DNA from: Fen-178 sp963722575
GTDB lineage: Bacteria; Acidobacteriota; Terriglobia; Bryobacterales; Bryobacteraceae
Length of the DNA: 64,000 nt
Assembly (NCBI GenBank): GCA_963722575.1
Contig: CAVRNR010000003.1
Location: forward strand, 62,001 to 126,000
Reading direction: 5' to 3'
Shown: positions 34,972 to 44,250 of the stretch, in pieces
How the letters are laid out: the number at the start of each line of letters is the position of its first letter
Position numbering within the stretch: the first letter of the stretch is position 1
The notes under the pieces: model-generated
What the model saw: only the letters and a program-made list of their open reading frames with translations
The model's database searches: none
What the model was told of the DNA's origin: nothing
Made by a program: the position numbers and the translations under genes

Positions 34972-35757
34972 CTACTGCCCGGGCGCGAAGTGATCGTGCC
35001 GGTTCTTTTGCCAGCACGTCTCGTTGGACTCGGTGCAAACCGGCCGCTCCTTGCCGTAGCTGATGGTCTTCAGCCGGTCGGCCGGCACCCCCAACTGCGT
35101 CAGGAACTCCTTGGCCGAACTGGCGCGCCGGTCGCCCAGGCCGAGGTTGTACTCCGCCGAGCCGCGCTCGTCGCAATTGCCCTCGATTACGATGGTCGCG
35201 TTCGGGAAGTCGGTCAGGATGCTCTTCAGCGCGTCCGCGTCCTTGGTCAGGGCGTCCCGCGCATCGGGGCGGATGTCGCTCTTGTCGTAGTCGAAGTAGG
35301 CGTCCTGAACGTCCGAACTCAAGCGCTGCTCGAGCGTGGGCTTGGGCGGCGGTGGCGGTGGTGGTGGCGGCGGCGGCGGAGCGGTCACGGTGACAGTGGC
35401 CGCGGCTGTGACCGTGCCGCCCGGTCCGGTTGCGGTCAGGGTGTAGGTGGTCGAATCGTTGGGCTGCACCCGCTGGCTACCCGTACTCTGCACCGTGCCA
35501 ATACCCTGATTGATGGAGATGTTCGTCGTATCGCCCGTCACTTCCCATCGCAGCGTGGAAGACTCGCCGCGCTGAATGGAAGACGGCTCGGCCGTGAATT
35601 GAGCAACCACAGGCGCCTTCGGTGGCGGCGGTGGCGGCGGTGGCGGTTGAACCACTGGCGGCGGTGGCGGCGGCGGCACCTTTTTCTTGCAGCCTACCCC
35701 GAACACCACCAAGCTAAGCGCCATGCAGATGATCGTGATTCTTCGTTTGCTGAACAT
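34972..35757 (-). CDS. pal: peptidoglycan-associated lipoprotein Pal with inserted Ig-like domain
   Basis: 261 residues, about 100 longer than typical Pal. A lipobox (VFGVGC, Cys23) is followed by a polyproline run, an Ig/PKD-like beta domain (QFTAEPSSIQRGESSTLRWE; YTLTATGPGGTVTAAATVTV), a second run of twelve prolines, and the OmpA-type peptidoglycan-binding domain (YFDYDKSDIRPDARDAL; IEGNCDERGSAEYNLGLGDR). The diaminopimelate-binding residues of the family lie in that last segment. It anchors the outer membrane to the cell wall and interacts with TolB. The extra beta domain is the odd feature and could extend the reach or bind another partner. The end (QKNRHDHFAPGQ) departs from the usual NRRV. 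Confidence 0.92.
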   Translation of the reverse strand: MFSKRRITIICMALSLVVFGVGCKKKVPPPPPPPVVQPPPPPPPPPKAPVVAQFTAEPSSIQRGESSTLRWEVTGDTTNISINQGIGTVQSTGSQRVQPNDSTTYTLTATGPGGTVTAAATVTVTAPPPPPPPPPPPPKPTLEQRLSSDVQDAYFDYDKSDIRPDARDALTKDADALKSILTDFPNATIVIEGNCDERGSAEYNLGLGDRRASSAKEFLTQLGVPADRLKTISYGKERPVCTESNETCWQKNRHDHFAPGQ

Positions 35758-35781
35758 GAACCTCGCCTCCTGAATCCTTAG

Positions 35782-37185
35782 TTACTTGCCCCATACCGGG
35801 GTCTCGTTACTGCCCTGCGTGGTCAGTGGTTGCACCTGCGTGCCATCAGCCAGCATAGACCAGATCTGGTGCGATCCGGAGCGGGTGGACATGAACACGA
35901 GATGGCGGCCGTCCGGCGCCCAGCTTGGGTTCTCGTTGCGTCCCTCCCCCTGCGTCAACTGATTGTACTTGCGCGATGCAACGTCCATGACGAAGATGTT
36001 GAAGGCTCCCTGGGCGTACCCTCGTGTCCACGCGTACGCGATGATCTGCCCATCGGGATGCCAGCACGGATTGGAAGCCTCGCCCTCACCGGGCGTGAGG
36101 CGTTCAATATCGCTCCCATCCATATTCATCCTGTAAATCTGCTGCGGGCCGGACCGTCCGGATACGAACACAATCTCGTTTCCGGTCTTGGGATTCACCT
36201 TAGGTTCGACATCAATGAAGCTCGAGGCCGTGATCGGCCGCAACCCGCTCCCGTCCAAATTCGCGATGTAGATCCGGCAGCACCGGTCGTTCGGCGCCGA
36301 CGACGCATAAACGATCTGTTTTCCGTCGGGCGTGAACCCAGGCGTCTCATTTACCGATGCGCGCTGGTTATAGAACCGCAAGTCCCGCACCGGATCCACC
36401 GAAAAGATAAATATAGCAGGATTGATGCGCGCGTAGCTAGTGAACGCGATCTTGGAGCCGTCCGGGGAGACCGCCGGCTCAATTGAAGTGGAGGCGAATC
36501 GCGTGATCTGCCGCTGGTTCTTGCCGTCCGGGTCCATCACCCAAATCTCTTTGTGTCCGGTGCGGTTCGAAACAAAATAAACATGCGTGCCGAACAGCGT
36601 CTGGCCTCCGAACCGCGCAATGATGTCGGCGGCGAACTCGTGAGCCACTTTCCGCGCGCCGGCTTCGTCCACCGTTCCCAGGTAGGTATTGCCGACCACC
36701 TGCGCGTTGGCGGGAGCGCCGCGGCTCAAATCGAACAGCCAGCCGCGCAGCACCAATACGCCGTTCTGCACGGCCGTGTACCCGAATGCCAGGTAGTTGG
36801 CCGAAGGCGGCGGCCCGGACCAGTCCGACATCCACAATCCGCCGCCGGTTTGTGGTTGGGTGATCTGCTGGCGGCCTCGCGCGGGCGGTCTCGCGACCGG
36901 GGAGCCCCCTGGGCCCGGCGGCTCGCGGAAATCCGAGGGTTGCTGCGGGACGACAGTCGGGTACATGGTCTTGGGGACCATTTTGAAGAGCCCCGCGCCA
37001 TCCACATCCGCCCACAGCGTCTGGTTGAACGCGCCCATGTAATTCTGGGCATCCCCGGTCCCGCGGAAATCCGGGATGGCCATGGCCGGACGCTCACCCT
37101 GGCGCAGCGTGATGATGACGTCCTGGGCCATTGCGCCCAACCACGCTCCAACCAGTGCAGTTGCCAGCCAGACGAGTCTTCTCAT
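35782..37185 (-). CDS. tolB: Tol-Pal system beta-propeller protein TolB
   Basis: 467 residues. A signal peptide (LVWLATALVGAWLGAMAQ) is followed by the alpha/beta N-terminal domain (AIPDFRGTGDAQNYMGAFNQ) with a long proline/glycine-rich insertion near residues 85-115. The six-bladed propeller has WD40-like repeats: VSNRTGHKEIWVMDPDGKNQ, VSPDGSKIAFTSYARI, TPDGKQIVYASSA, NPKTGNEIVFVSGRSGPQQI, HPDGQIIAYAWTRG, APDGRHLVFMSTRSGSHQIW. Periplasmic TolB binds Pal and is controlled by TolA. The start is one base after the stop of the TolA/TonB-like gene, so the two are tightly coupled. Confidence 0.93.
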   Translation of the reverse strand: MRRLVWLATALVGAWLGAMAQDVIITLRQGERPAMAIPDFRGTGDAQNYMGAFNQTLWADVDGAGLFKMVPKTMYPTVVPQQPSDFREPPGPGGSPVARPPARGRQQITQPQTGGGLWMSDWSGPPPSANYLAFGYTAVQNGVLVLRGWLFDLSRGAPANAQVVGNTYLGTVDEAGARKVAHEFAADIIARFGGQTLFGTHVYFVSNRTGHKEIWVMDPDGKNQRQITRFASTSIEPAVSPDGSKIAFTSYARINPAIFIFSVDPVRDLRFYNQRASVNETPGFTPDGKQIVYASSAPNDRCCRIYIANLDGSGLRPITASSFIDVEPKVNPKTGNEIVFVSGRSGPQQIYRMNMDGSDIERLTPGEGEASNPCWHPDGQIIAYAWTRGYAQGAFNIFVMDVASRKYNQLTQGEGRNENPSWAPDGRHLVFMSTRSGSHQIWSMLADGTQVQPLTTQGSNETPVWGK

Positions 37186-37186
37186 G

Positions 37187-37983
37187 TCAACGCCTCAATT
37201 CAAACCGGAACTCGATTTCCACTTCGTTGCGTGAGAACTGCGGAGGAAGCGCCTGAAACGGCGCCGCGTCCAAAATCGCCCGCTGCGCCGAAAAATCCAG
37301 CGCCTGATTTCCGCTCCGCTGGGTGATTCTCACGGATCCGGGCGCCACCGATCCGTCGCGCCGGATGGTGAATGTCACCCACACCGGCGGCGCCGAGCGC
37401 AGGCGCGGGTCCAGATCGCTGGTCCTCCAGTTCCGCGCCACCTGGTCGCGCAACAGGTTGACGTACCATCCGAACTGAGCCCCGAACGGCGAGCTGGTGC
37501 CGATTCCCACGCCGCCTCCGCCCGTCATCCCGTACATGGGCGAGACCACGGCCTGTCCCGCGGCGCTGTAAAGCTGGTTGGGAAGGTCCTGCTGCTGTTC
37601 GCGAAACTTGTTCGGCGCCGAGGCCGCCCGCGACGGCTTCCTGACGGCATTGCGGCTCTTGATGGCTATGGCATTCGGTTCCGGCGCCTCCACCTTGGGC
37701 TTGGGCTTGGCCTTGGACGGCGGCGTCGGCACCACCGATTCCGTGTCGTTGGCCACCGGATTGATCGGCCCGGTACGGCCCGGCAGGGGGATGCGCGGCA
37801 CCACGTTGACCGCCACCGAGCCCATCCCGCCGCCGTTGATGTCACCCCACTGCACGGGCACGTGGCGCCCGATCCACGCGGACAGCAGCAGCGCGGCCCC
37901 CACCGAAAGATGCAGAGCCACCGAACCCGCCAGCGGTTTCCCAAGCGGCTCCGGCTGGTCCAGGATATCGATGTGCGGCGCCA

Positions 37984-37987
<4 letters not shown>
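37187..37987 (-). CDS. TolA/TonB-family energy transducer
   Basis: 266 residues. One N-terminal membrane helix (SVALHLSVGAALLLSAWIG) is followed by a long proline/lysine-rich periplasmic spacer (KAKPKPKVEAPEPN) and a TonB/TolA C-terminal domain (WYVNLLRDQVARNWRTSDLD; PPVWVTFTIRRDGSVAPGSV; FQALPPQFSRNEVEIEFRFE). Position between tolR and tolB makes it the TolA of this system. The start overlaps the end of tolR (ATGA-type, 37984-37987), consistent with translational coupling. It transmits proton-motive energy from TolQ-TolR to the envelope. Confidence 0.88.
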
Positions 37988-38430
<443 letters not shown>

Positions 38431-38434
38431 GGCG

Positions 38435-39121
38435 CTACTCTCCGAAACTGCGCTCGGCCATGTTCAGGAACTCGAGCGAAAAATCGTCCATGCGCGCGCC
38501 GATTTCCCGGATCCTGTGGCCGAAAATATTGTAGAAGATCGCGGCCGGGATGGCGGCTGCCAGTCCCGCGGCCGTCGCAAACAGCGCTTCCGAGATGCCC
38601 GGCGCCACCGTGCGCAGGCTGGTCGATCCCATCTGTCCCAGCTCCAAAAACGCGCGGATAATACCCAGCACCGTGCCGAACAACCCGATGAAAGGCGTCA
38701 CCGTCGCGGTGGTGGCCAGCCAGCTCATGTTGCGCTCCAGCTTGGCGATCTCCTCGCTCACTCCCAGTTGCAGGGCGCGCTCCAGCGCGACGCGGTTGGT
38801 CACCTTGCCGCGCGCCTTGACCTGGCGCTCGATCTCCTCATATCCGAAATCGAAAACGGCCACCAGCGGGGAGGGCCGGAACTGTTCACTGGCGATCATG
38901 ACCGCTTCCATGCCGCTGGCTTTGCGGAAAGCGCGCAGAAAACGCGAGTTGGCTTTGCGCGCGCCGCGGAAAGCCTGCCACTTGGAGAAGATCACGGTCC
39001 AGGAAAAAATCGAAAAACCAAAGAGGATGACCAGCACAACATCCGCCGCGGGACCATTGTGCTGGACCAATTCCCAAACATTCATCTGGAGGAGAAGGGC
39101 AGCGGGAGTCTCGAGAGTCAA
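38435..39121 (-). CDS. tolQ: TolQ/MotA/ExbB proton channel protein
   Basis: About 228 residues if translation starts at the TTG at 39121, which has TAGGAG five bases upstream. An ATG at 39085 (MNVWELVQHNGP) would give 216 residues but lacks a ribosome-binding site. Three membrane helices are visible: ADVVLVILFGFSIFSWTVIF, LATTATVTPFIGLFGTVLGI and LFATAAGLAAAIPAAIFYNI, with the conserved channel threonines and GLFGTV motif. First gene of the Tol-Pal cluster; a promoter should lie in 39122-39400, which is full of repeats. Confidence 0.9.
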   Translation of the reverse strand: MTLETPAALLLQMNVWELVQHNGPAADVVLVILFGFSIFSWTVIFSKWQAFRGARKANSRFLRAFRKASGMEAVMIASEQFRPSPLVAVFDFGYEEIERQVKARGKVTNRVALERALQLGVSEEIAKLERNMSWLATTATVTPFIGLFGTVLGIIRAFLELGQMGSTSLRTVAPGISEALFATAAGLAAAIPAAIFYNIFGHRIREIGARMDDFSLEFLNMAERSFGE

Positions 39122-39180
39122 TTCATCTCCTAATCTCAAATCTATCACATAGACGCGTCCGGACAAGCAAAAGTCCGCGC

Positions 39181-39334
39181 GTGGGGCAGGTTGGTAGGGG
39201 TACCCTCTGGGTCGCGCGCAGTTTGCCAGGCTGTCGCGCAGAGCGGCAGAGCCGCAACCAAAGGTGCGCAGTGTCGGTAGACAGGCAGGTAGGCCGAGTA
39301 CCACTCGGCCGCAGGCTGCCAGCCTGCCCCACAG
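39181..39334. repeat. cluster of REP-like hairpins between tolQ and recN
   Basis: Contains GTAG at 39289-39292 with stem GCCGAGT-ACC-ACTCGGC, then, on the minus strand, GTGG (39328-39331 region) with stem GGCAGGCT-GGC-AGCCTGC. The heads face outward. Further left are GTGGGGCAGG at 39181 and GTAGGGGTACCCTCTGGGT at about 39194-39212, a relative of the 18-base word. No -35/-10 pair with acceptable spacing was found for either divergent gene. Confidence 0.65.
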
Positions 39335-39401
39335 AATCGTCGCAGGCCGCGGAGGTTTGACAGTGTAGTAGCACACCGAACACGGCTATAATCGTTTCGA
39401 A

Positions 39402-41072
39402 GTGCTGCTGGAGCTGGTGGTCGAGAACTACGCCGTGGTGGAGAGGCTGCGCATCCGCTTCCACGCGGGATTGAACCTGCTGACGGGCGAGACCGGCAGC
39501 GGCAAGTCCCTGGTGGTGGACGCGCTCGGCCTACTGCTGGGGGGCCGCGCCTCGGCGGAGACCATCCGCACCGGAGAATCCCGCGCGCGCGTGGCGGGCA
39601 TCTTCGATGTCCGCGATCACGCGCCCGTGCGCCGCCTGCTGGAACCCGCCGGGCTCGAAATCGAGGAGGGCGAGCTGCTCGTCGAGCGCGAAATTCTGGG
39701 CGGCGGCAAGTCGCGCGCGTTCGTCGGCAGCCGGCCGGTGTCGGTGGCCCTGCTCAAGGACCTGGCGCCGCACCTGGCGGATATCCACGGACAACACGAG
39801 CAGCAGCTCTTGTTTGCGCCCGATGCGCAGCGCGACATGCTGGACGCTTTCGCCGGCGGCCGCGAGCTGCTCGACCGCGCCGCCGTTACCTACCACGAGT
39901 GGCGCGCCGCGGCGGAGGAACTCGAGGATCTGGAGCGCTCCGAACAGGAGAAGCTGCGGCTGCTCGATCTGTGGAGCTTCCAGCGCAAGGAGATCGAGGG
40001 CGCCGCGCTGAAGCCGGACGAGGAAGCCTCCCTGGAGAACGAGCGCCGCGTCCTGCAAAACGTGCAGCGGCTCCAGGAAACGGCCGCGACCGCCTACGCC
40101 GCGGTCTACGACAGCCCCGAATCCGCTCTCTCGCTTACCCGCGCGGCCGCCAAGCGGTTGGAGGAGCTTTGCCGCATCGACTCCTCGCTGGCGGGCCTGC
40201 GCGAGCACCTCAAATCGGCGGACCTGAGCCTCCAGGAAGTCTCCTACGCGCTGCGCGACTATGTTTCGCGCCTGGAAGCCAACCCGGGCCGGCTGGAAGA
40301 AGTGGAGACGCGCCTGGCCGCCATCGACCGCCTCAAGCGCAAGTACGGCCGGTCGATTGCCGAGATCCTGAGCTTTTTGGAGGATGTCGCCCGCCAGATC
40401 GCCTCGGTGGAACACGCCGGGGAGCGCATGGAAGAGTTGCGCCAGGTGCGGAAGCGGCTGGCTGCCGATTTCGACAAGCTGGCGGGGGAGCTGACCGCGC
40501 GCCGCGGAGCGGCCGCGCGCAAGCTGGAAAAGCGCGTCGAGGCCGAGCTGGCCCAGCTCGCCATGGAGCGCACCGTCTTCCGCATCGCGATGGCACCCGC
40601 CCCCTGGTCCGCCGAGGGCGCCGACCGCGTCGACTTCCTGGTGTCGCCGAACCTGGGCGAAGAGCCCCGGCCATTGGAGAAGGTGGCTTCCGGCGGCGAG
40701 ATCTCGCGCCTGGCGCTGGCGCTGAAGACCTGCCTCGCCGCGCCCCGGACGGCGGTGGTCCGTACGCTGGTTTTCGACGAGGTGGACGCCGGCGTGGGCG
40801 GCAGCGCCGCGGAAGGCATCGGCCGCCGGTTGAAGAAACTGGCCGCCGCCAACCAGGTGTTGTGCGTCACGCACCTGCCGCAGATCGCGGCCTTCGCCGA
40901 CCATCACTACCGCGTCGAGAAGCGGGAATCGAAAGGCCGGACGGCGGCGGTGGTCGAGGAGCTGGACGACGACGCCCGCACCCGCGAAATCGGCCGCATG
41001 TTGTCGGGGCAGAAGCTCACGCCCGAGGCGCTGAAGAACGCCGAGCAACTGATCCGCATGAGCGTGGGGTGA
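39402..41072 (+). CDS. recN: DNA repair protein RecN
   Basis: 556 residues, SMC-like ATPase of double-strand-break repair. The GTG at 39402 begins LLELVVENYAVVERLRIRFH. Walker A is LTGETGSGKSLVVDALGLLL (K35). Coiled-coil arms fill the middle (residues about 150-350). The signature and Walker B follow: EKVASGGEISRLALALKTCL and TLVFDEVDAGVGGSAAEGIG, then VLCVTHLPQIAAFADHHYRV. All key residues of the family are present. A TATAAT-like -10 lies at 39387-39392 close to the start. The gene is followed by a family 4 hairpin. Confidence 0.95.
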   Translation: MLLELVVENYAVVERLRIRFHAGLNLLTGETGSGKSLVVDALGLLLGGRASAETIRTGESRARVAGIFDVRDHAPVRRLLEPAGLEIEEGELLVEREILGGGKSRAFVGSRPVSVALLKDLAPHLADIHGQHEQQLLFAPDAQRDMLDAFAGGRELLDRAAVTYHEWRAAAEELEDLERSEQEKLRLLDLWSFQRKEIEGAALKPDEEASLENERRVLQNVQRLQETAATAYAAVYDSPESALSLTRAAAKRLEELCRIDSSLAGLREHLKSADLSLQEVSYALRDYVSRLEANPGRLEEVETRLAAIDRLKRKYGRSIAEILSFLEDVARQIASVEHAGERMEELRQVRKRLAADFDKLAGELTARRGAAARKLEKRVEAELAQLAMERTVFRIAMAPAPWSAEGADRVDFLVSPNLGEEPRPLEKVASGGEISRLALALKTCLAAPRTAVVRTLVFDEVDAGVGGSAAEGIGRRLKKLAAANQVLCVTHLPQIAAFADHHYRVEKRESKGRTAAVVEELDDDARTREIGRMLSGQKLTPEALKNAEQLIRMSVG

Positions 41073-41101
41073 GGGACTGCAAGGAATCCCCGCGATCGCC
41101 G

Positions 41102-41131
41102 GGTTGACAGACGAAAGCGTCTGTCCCACAA
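41102..41131. repeat. REP-like hairpin, family 4 (GTGG head on minus strand)
   Basis: GACAGACG-AAAG-CGTCTGTC at 41106-41125, followed by CCCAC (GTGG head of the minus strand). It lies in the 62-base gap between the convergent recN and receiver genes and may act as a bidirectional terminator. Confidence 0.75.
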
Positions 41132-41134
41132 TGC

Positions 41135-41620
41135 TCAAATGCCGCTGGCCAGCGCCATTTCTTGCCTGGCGCCGCGGGGCATGCCATACCGGCTCTTCCA
41201 TCGCAGCCACGCCATACTGACAATTCGAGTGACTTCCATAAAGTCAAACGGCTGCGCCAGCACATCGTAGGCCCCCAGGTTGAGGGCTTCCGCCCAAAGA
41301 CGCTCATCGGCAACCCTGGAAGTGACAATCAGATACGGCGGATCGGGCAAGGTTCTCAGTTCCTCCAGAACCTCTCTCCATGTCCCCGGGTGCAGATCGG
41401 ACTCACACACGACCACGGGAACTCTGAGCTTCCGCAACGCCTTCAGCGCCGACGCAAGATTGGGGCACGCGTTCAGCTTCAAGTTGCATGTCGGACTCAG
41501 GTCGCATTGGGAACACTGCAAGATGCCTTCCAGGGAAGCGTGGTCCTCGTCGATCAGACCCACTGACAGGAGGGTGACAGCTCCAGTATGATCGGCTTCG
41601 AATTCGCAAGCTTTATTCAT
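41135..41620 (-). CDS. degenerate response-regulator receiver protein, paralogue of 8901-9296
   Basis: 161 residues. After a short N-terminal extension the CheY-like fold runs VTLLSVGLIDEDHASLEGIL, with four cysteines in the next segment (CSQCDLSPTCNLKLNAC). The phosphoacceptor strand reads VPVVVCESDLHPGTWREVLE, again with glutamate at the aspartate position, then YLIVTSRVADERLWAEALNL and GAYDVLAQPFDFMEV, with glutamine in place of the conserved lysine. The C-terminus is basic. Shared motifs show that it belongs to the same subfamily as the protein at 8901-9296. The cysteine cluster might bind metal. It probably shares the transcript of the DUF2934 gene upstream. Confidence 0.7.
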   Translation of the reverse strand: MNKACEFEADHTGAVTLLSVGLIDEDHASLEGILQCSQCDLSPTCNLKLNACPNLASALKALRKLRVPVVVCESDLHPGTWREVLEELRTLPDPPYLIVTSRVADERLWAEALNLGAYDVLAQPFDFMEVTRIVSMAWLRWKSRYGMPRGARQEMALASGI

Positions 41621-41737
41621 GACACTGATCTCTTTCTCAATCGGATGAAAACAGGGCTTATGCGCCTACATGGCGCAGTGCCGCCGCTCCGACTAGGGAA
41701 TGCGGCCCTCGACTGGTTCTGGTCTACGGTTTTCGGT

Positions 41738-42019
41738 TCAGGCGGCGCCTGAACCGGACTGTCGCGCAAGAATCGGCCGCCCCGCCTCTTGCAGATCCGC
41801 TCTCTGGTGTCTGGATCGCCCCGCAAGTTCACGCTTTGCCTGGAACCAATCTTCTTCGGGTGATCCGTCGGGACAGCCTCTGGCTTGCCAAAGCGCGTGG
41901 GCAAGTGCGGCGATTTCCTCTTGATTTTCAGGCCCAGGGCGCCCGATTCGAGCAGATCGACTTGAGATTCCGGTCACTGAATCGGAACCTCTGGCCGTAT
42001 GAAGGCGTTGCTTTGCCAT
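41738..42019 (-). CDS. DUF2934-domain protein
   Basis: 93 residues. The DUF2934 core is clear: EEIAALAHALWQARGCPDGS followed by PEEDWFQAKREL, a short helical domain common in soil Acidobacteria and Proteobacteria with no known role. The flanks are basic and low in complexity. A purine-rich AGAGAGGGA precedes the ATG at 42019, and a consensus promoter lies 95-125 bases upstream. Confidence 0.65.
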   Translation of the reverse strand: MAKQRLHTARGSDSVTGISSRSARIGRPGPENQEEIAALAHALWQARGCPDGSPEEDWFQAKRELAGRSRHQRADLQEAGRPILARQSGSGAA

Positions 42020-42114
42020 GCGATATTCCCTCTCTTTTCAGCCGTTCCAGGACAATCTGACGGCTGTGAGTGCCTCGTCTTCCCCGAGTCGGTCTCTCGG
42101 TAATATTTGTACTG

Positions 42115-42144
42115 AGTATAGAATCGAAACCCGACATATGTCAA
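42115..42144 (-). promoter_or_regulatory. sigma70-type promoter, near consensus
   Basis: Minus strand TTGACA (42144-42139), 18-base spacer, TATACT (42120-42115), in an AT-rich island. Transcription would begin near 42108 and cover the DUF2934 gene and probably the degenerate receiver. Confidence 0.72.
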
Positions 42145-42304
42145 TAGCTCATAAGTGGGATTCAAAATTACGATCGTGAGAATTCACGGGCCGATAGCGG
42201 CCATCGCCCCGCGGAAGGGAAGGCTCGAGGCCGGCCCGCGCCACGGGTGGAGACGGAAACCTGGGCGCGCCTGGGCAGGGTAGCGCCGGCGCCAGCCAGC
42301 ACCG

Positions 42305-42913
42305 TCAGTGCAACGTTTCGAGGTACTCGCCGGTGGACGCGTCGATGAACACGGACAGACCGGAAGTCCCCAGGGATTCGCCCCAGATTATCCGCCAGAC
42401 GGGATTCTGGTAGCGTTTGTCCTTCTCGAGCAGCATGGAGATGGTCAAGTTCGGGTTCTTCTTGTCGTAGTCGCCCGCTTTGCCGAGCGCCGTCTTGTAG
42501 GCCGCGTCGGTATCCACCTTAACGGCGGCGATGAGGAAAGGCAGGGCCTGGGCGTTCAGGTTCTCCTCCTGTCCCGCGAAGACGCCCTGGTGCAGGTTGC
42601 CCGGAGACTCGATCACGGAATAGGTGTACGTTTTTGCGCGCCCCTTGTTGGCGGACGTAAACGTGGCTTCCCAAGCGCCCGCCTCTCCGGGGACCGAGGG
42701 GACTTCGAGGAGGTGAATGCTGTTCATCTTCAGCACTTGAGCGTCGGGCGCCCAGGACCGGACCACCTGGTACATCCGGTACAGCGCGACCTGGCCGGTG
42801 ACCGGCTCGGCGGGCTTGGGCGGTTCCTTCTTTTCAGCCGGCTCGGGCTGCTCCGAACAGCCCGTCAGAATCAACAGGAGAGCACACCCCAATATCAACG
42901 AGAGCTTTCTCAT
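42305..42913 (-). CDS. lipoprotein of unknown function
   Basis: About 202 residues from the ATG at 42913 (AGG six bases upstream). The lipoprotein signal ends in LILTGC (Cys near residue 19), followed by a Glu/Lys/Pro-rich linker (EQPEPAEKKEPPKPAEP). The mature domain is one alpha/beta unit: ALYRMYQVVRSWAPDAQVLK, WEATFTSANKGRAKTYTYSV, VWRIIWGESLGTSGLSVFID. The final VFIDASTGEYLETLH resembles a PepSY-like strand-helix unit, but the match is weak. It is divergent from the TPR gene. Confidence 0.6.
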   Translation of the reverse strand: MRKLSLILGCALLLILTGCSEQPEPAEKKEPPKPAEPVTGQVALYRMYQVVRSWAPDAQVLKMNSIHLLEVPSVPGEAGAWEATFTSANKGRAKTYTYSVIESPGNLHQGVFAGQEENLNAQALPFLIAAVKVDTDAAYKTALGKAGDYDKKNPNLTISMLLEKDKRYQNPVWRIIWGESLGTSGLSVFIDASTGEYLETLH

Positions 42914-42978
42914 AAGCACCTGCCCGCTATTTTAACAGGCGTCGACGTGCCATAATGAAGCCAGCAGCGGGAGGGTGT

Positions 42979-44214
42979 ATGTCCCCAAAAATCTACGGGA
43001 GGGCGATCGCTATTGTTGCGGCAGCGGTTTTCCTGCTGCCGCCGGCTTTCAGTCAAGTCAAGGGCGGAACGACAACCACGCCTGTGGGCGGGGGCACCAG
43101 CACGAGCACCGGCACCACCAGCGCCACGCCCTCCATCACCACCAATCCGCAACCGACTACCCCCAACACATCCCAAAGCATGCCCCCGCCGGTTCCCATC
43201 AGCGGCCGCGTCATGCTCGATGACGGCGGCCCACCGCTCGAAAGCGTGGTGATCGAACGCGTCTGCAATGGAGTCTCCCGCGCGGAAGGCTATACCGACC
43301 AGAAGGGCTACTTTTCCATCGATCTGGGCATGGAGCAGGGAGTGATGCAGGACGCCAGCACCGGCGGCAGGCTCTTCAACGATATGGGAACGCGCGTTCC
43401 CGGGCAGTCTCAGATGTCATCCGGCCTGGGCGGAGGGGCCAGGTCCGATGAACGGTACATGAACTGCGATCTGCGCGCCAACCTCCCCGGCTACCGCTCG
43501 CAAGTGGTGAGCCTGGCCAACCGCATCGCCATGGACAGTCCCAACGTCGGCACCATTTTTCTGCACCGCCTGGGCCACGCCGAAGGGCGCGTCATCAGCG
43601 CCATTTCGCTGGCGGCTCCCAAGGACGCCCGCAAAGCGTTCGAGAAAGGCTCGGATCTGGCCAGGAAGAACAAGCTGGACGATGCCATGAAGAGCTACCG
43701 GAAGGCGGTGGACGTTTATCCCAAGTATGCGGCGGCCTGGTTTGAATTGGGGAGATTGCAAGCGGCCAAAGGCCAGGCGGATGCGGCGCATCAATCGTTC
43801 GACGCAGCCGTCGAGGCGGACCCCAAGTACTTGAATCCCTATCTGGAACTTTCGCGGCTGGCCCTGGGGGCGAAGAACTGGCGGGAACTGGCCGATGTGA
43901 CCGGGCGCGCGGTGAAGCTCGACCCGTTCGACTATCCGCAGCAGTTTCTGTTCAACTCGGTGGCCAACTACAACCTGCGGAATATGGATGCGGCGGAGAA
44001 GAGCGCGCGCGAGGCCGAGAAGCTGGATACCGAGCACCGCTACCCGCAAGTCTCGCACTTGCTGGGCGTAATTCTGGCGCAACGCCAGGACTACACCGGC
44101 GCCGCCGGCGAAATGCGTAACTATCTGAAGTTCGCGCCGGGCGCCCAGGACGCAGCCACCGTGCGCGGGCAATTGGACCAGTTGGAGAAGCTCTCCGCTC
44201 AGGCCAAGCCGTAG
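42979..44214 (+). CDS. TPR-repeat protein, exported
   Basis: About 411 residues from the ATG at 42979, which has GGAGGG five bases upstream; an ATG at 42955 is a poorer choice. A signal peptide (IAIVAAAVFLLPPAFSQ) is followed by a Thr/Ser/Gly-rich stretch, a carboxypeptidase-regulatory-like beta domain (ISGRVMLDDGGPPLESVVIE; YTDQKGYFSIDLG; LRANLPGYRSQVV) and four or five TPR repeats (AFEKGSDLARKNKLDDAMKS; AAWFELGRLQAAKGQADAAH; VANYNLRNMDAAEKSAREAE; LGVILAQRQDYTGAAGEM). Typical acidobacterial envelope scaffold protein; its partner is unknown. The stop TAG (44212-44214) is the head of a repeat. Confidence 0.75.
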   Translation: MSPKIYGRAIAIVAAAVFLLPPAFSQVKGGTTTTPVGGGTSTSTGTTSATPSITTNPQPTTPNTSQSMPPPVPISGRVMLDDGGPPLESVVIERVCNGVSRAEGYTDQKGYFSIDLGMEQGVMQDASTGGRLFNDMGTRVPGQSQMSSGLGGGARSDERYMNCDLRANLPGYRSQVVSLANRIAMDSPNVGTIFLHRLGHAEGRVISAISLAAPKDARKAFEKGSDLARKNKLDDAMKSYRKAVDVYPKYAAAWFELGRLQAAKGQADAAHQSFDAAVEADPKYLNPYLELSRLALGAKNWRELADVTGRAVKLDPFDYPQQFLFNSVANYNLRNMDAAEKSAREAEKLDTEHRYPQVSHLLGVILAQRQDYTGAAGEMRNYLKFAPGAQDAATVRGQLDQLEKLSAQAKP

Positions 44215-44250
44215 GGGCGGGGCGGCCCAGAGGGCACCCCGCGGCCCGCG
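44211..44250. repeat. GTAG-headed GC-rich repeat containing the 18-base word
   Basis: GTAG (44211-44214) followed by GGGCGGGGC, then GGCCCAGAGGGCACCCC at 44224-44240. The TAG is the stop codon of the TPR gene. Confidence 0.6.

Noticed and set aside
39357..39392. TTGACA at 39357-39362 with TATAAT at 39387-39392 as a recN promoter
   Set aside because: The spacer is 24 bases, too long for a sigma70 promoter. The -10 alone may be real.
41617..41904. Open frame of 95 codons between the receiver and DUF2934 genes
   Set aside because: It overlaps the DUF2934 gene in another frame and shows no motif or ribosome-binding site.
42932..42956. TTAACA and CATAAT upstream of the TPR gene
   Set aside because: The spacer is only 13 bases.
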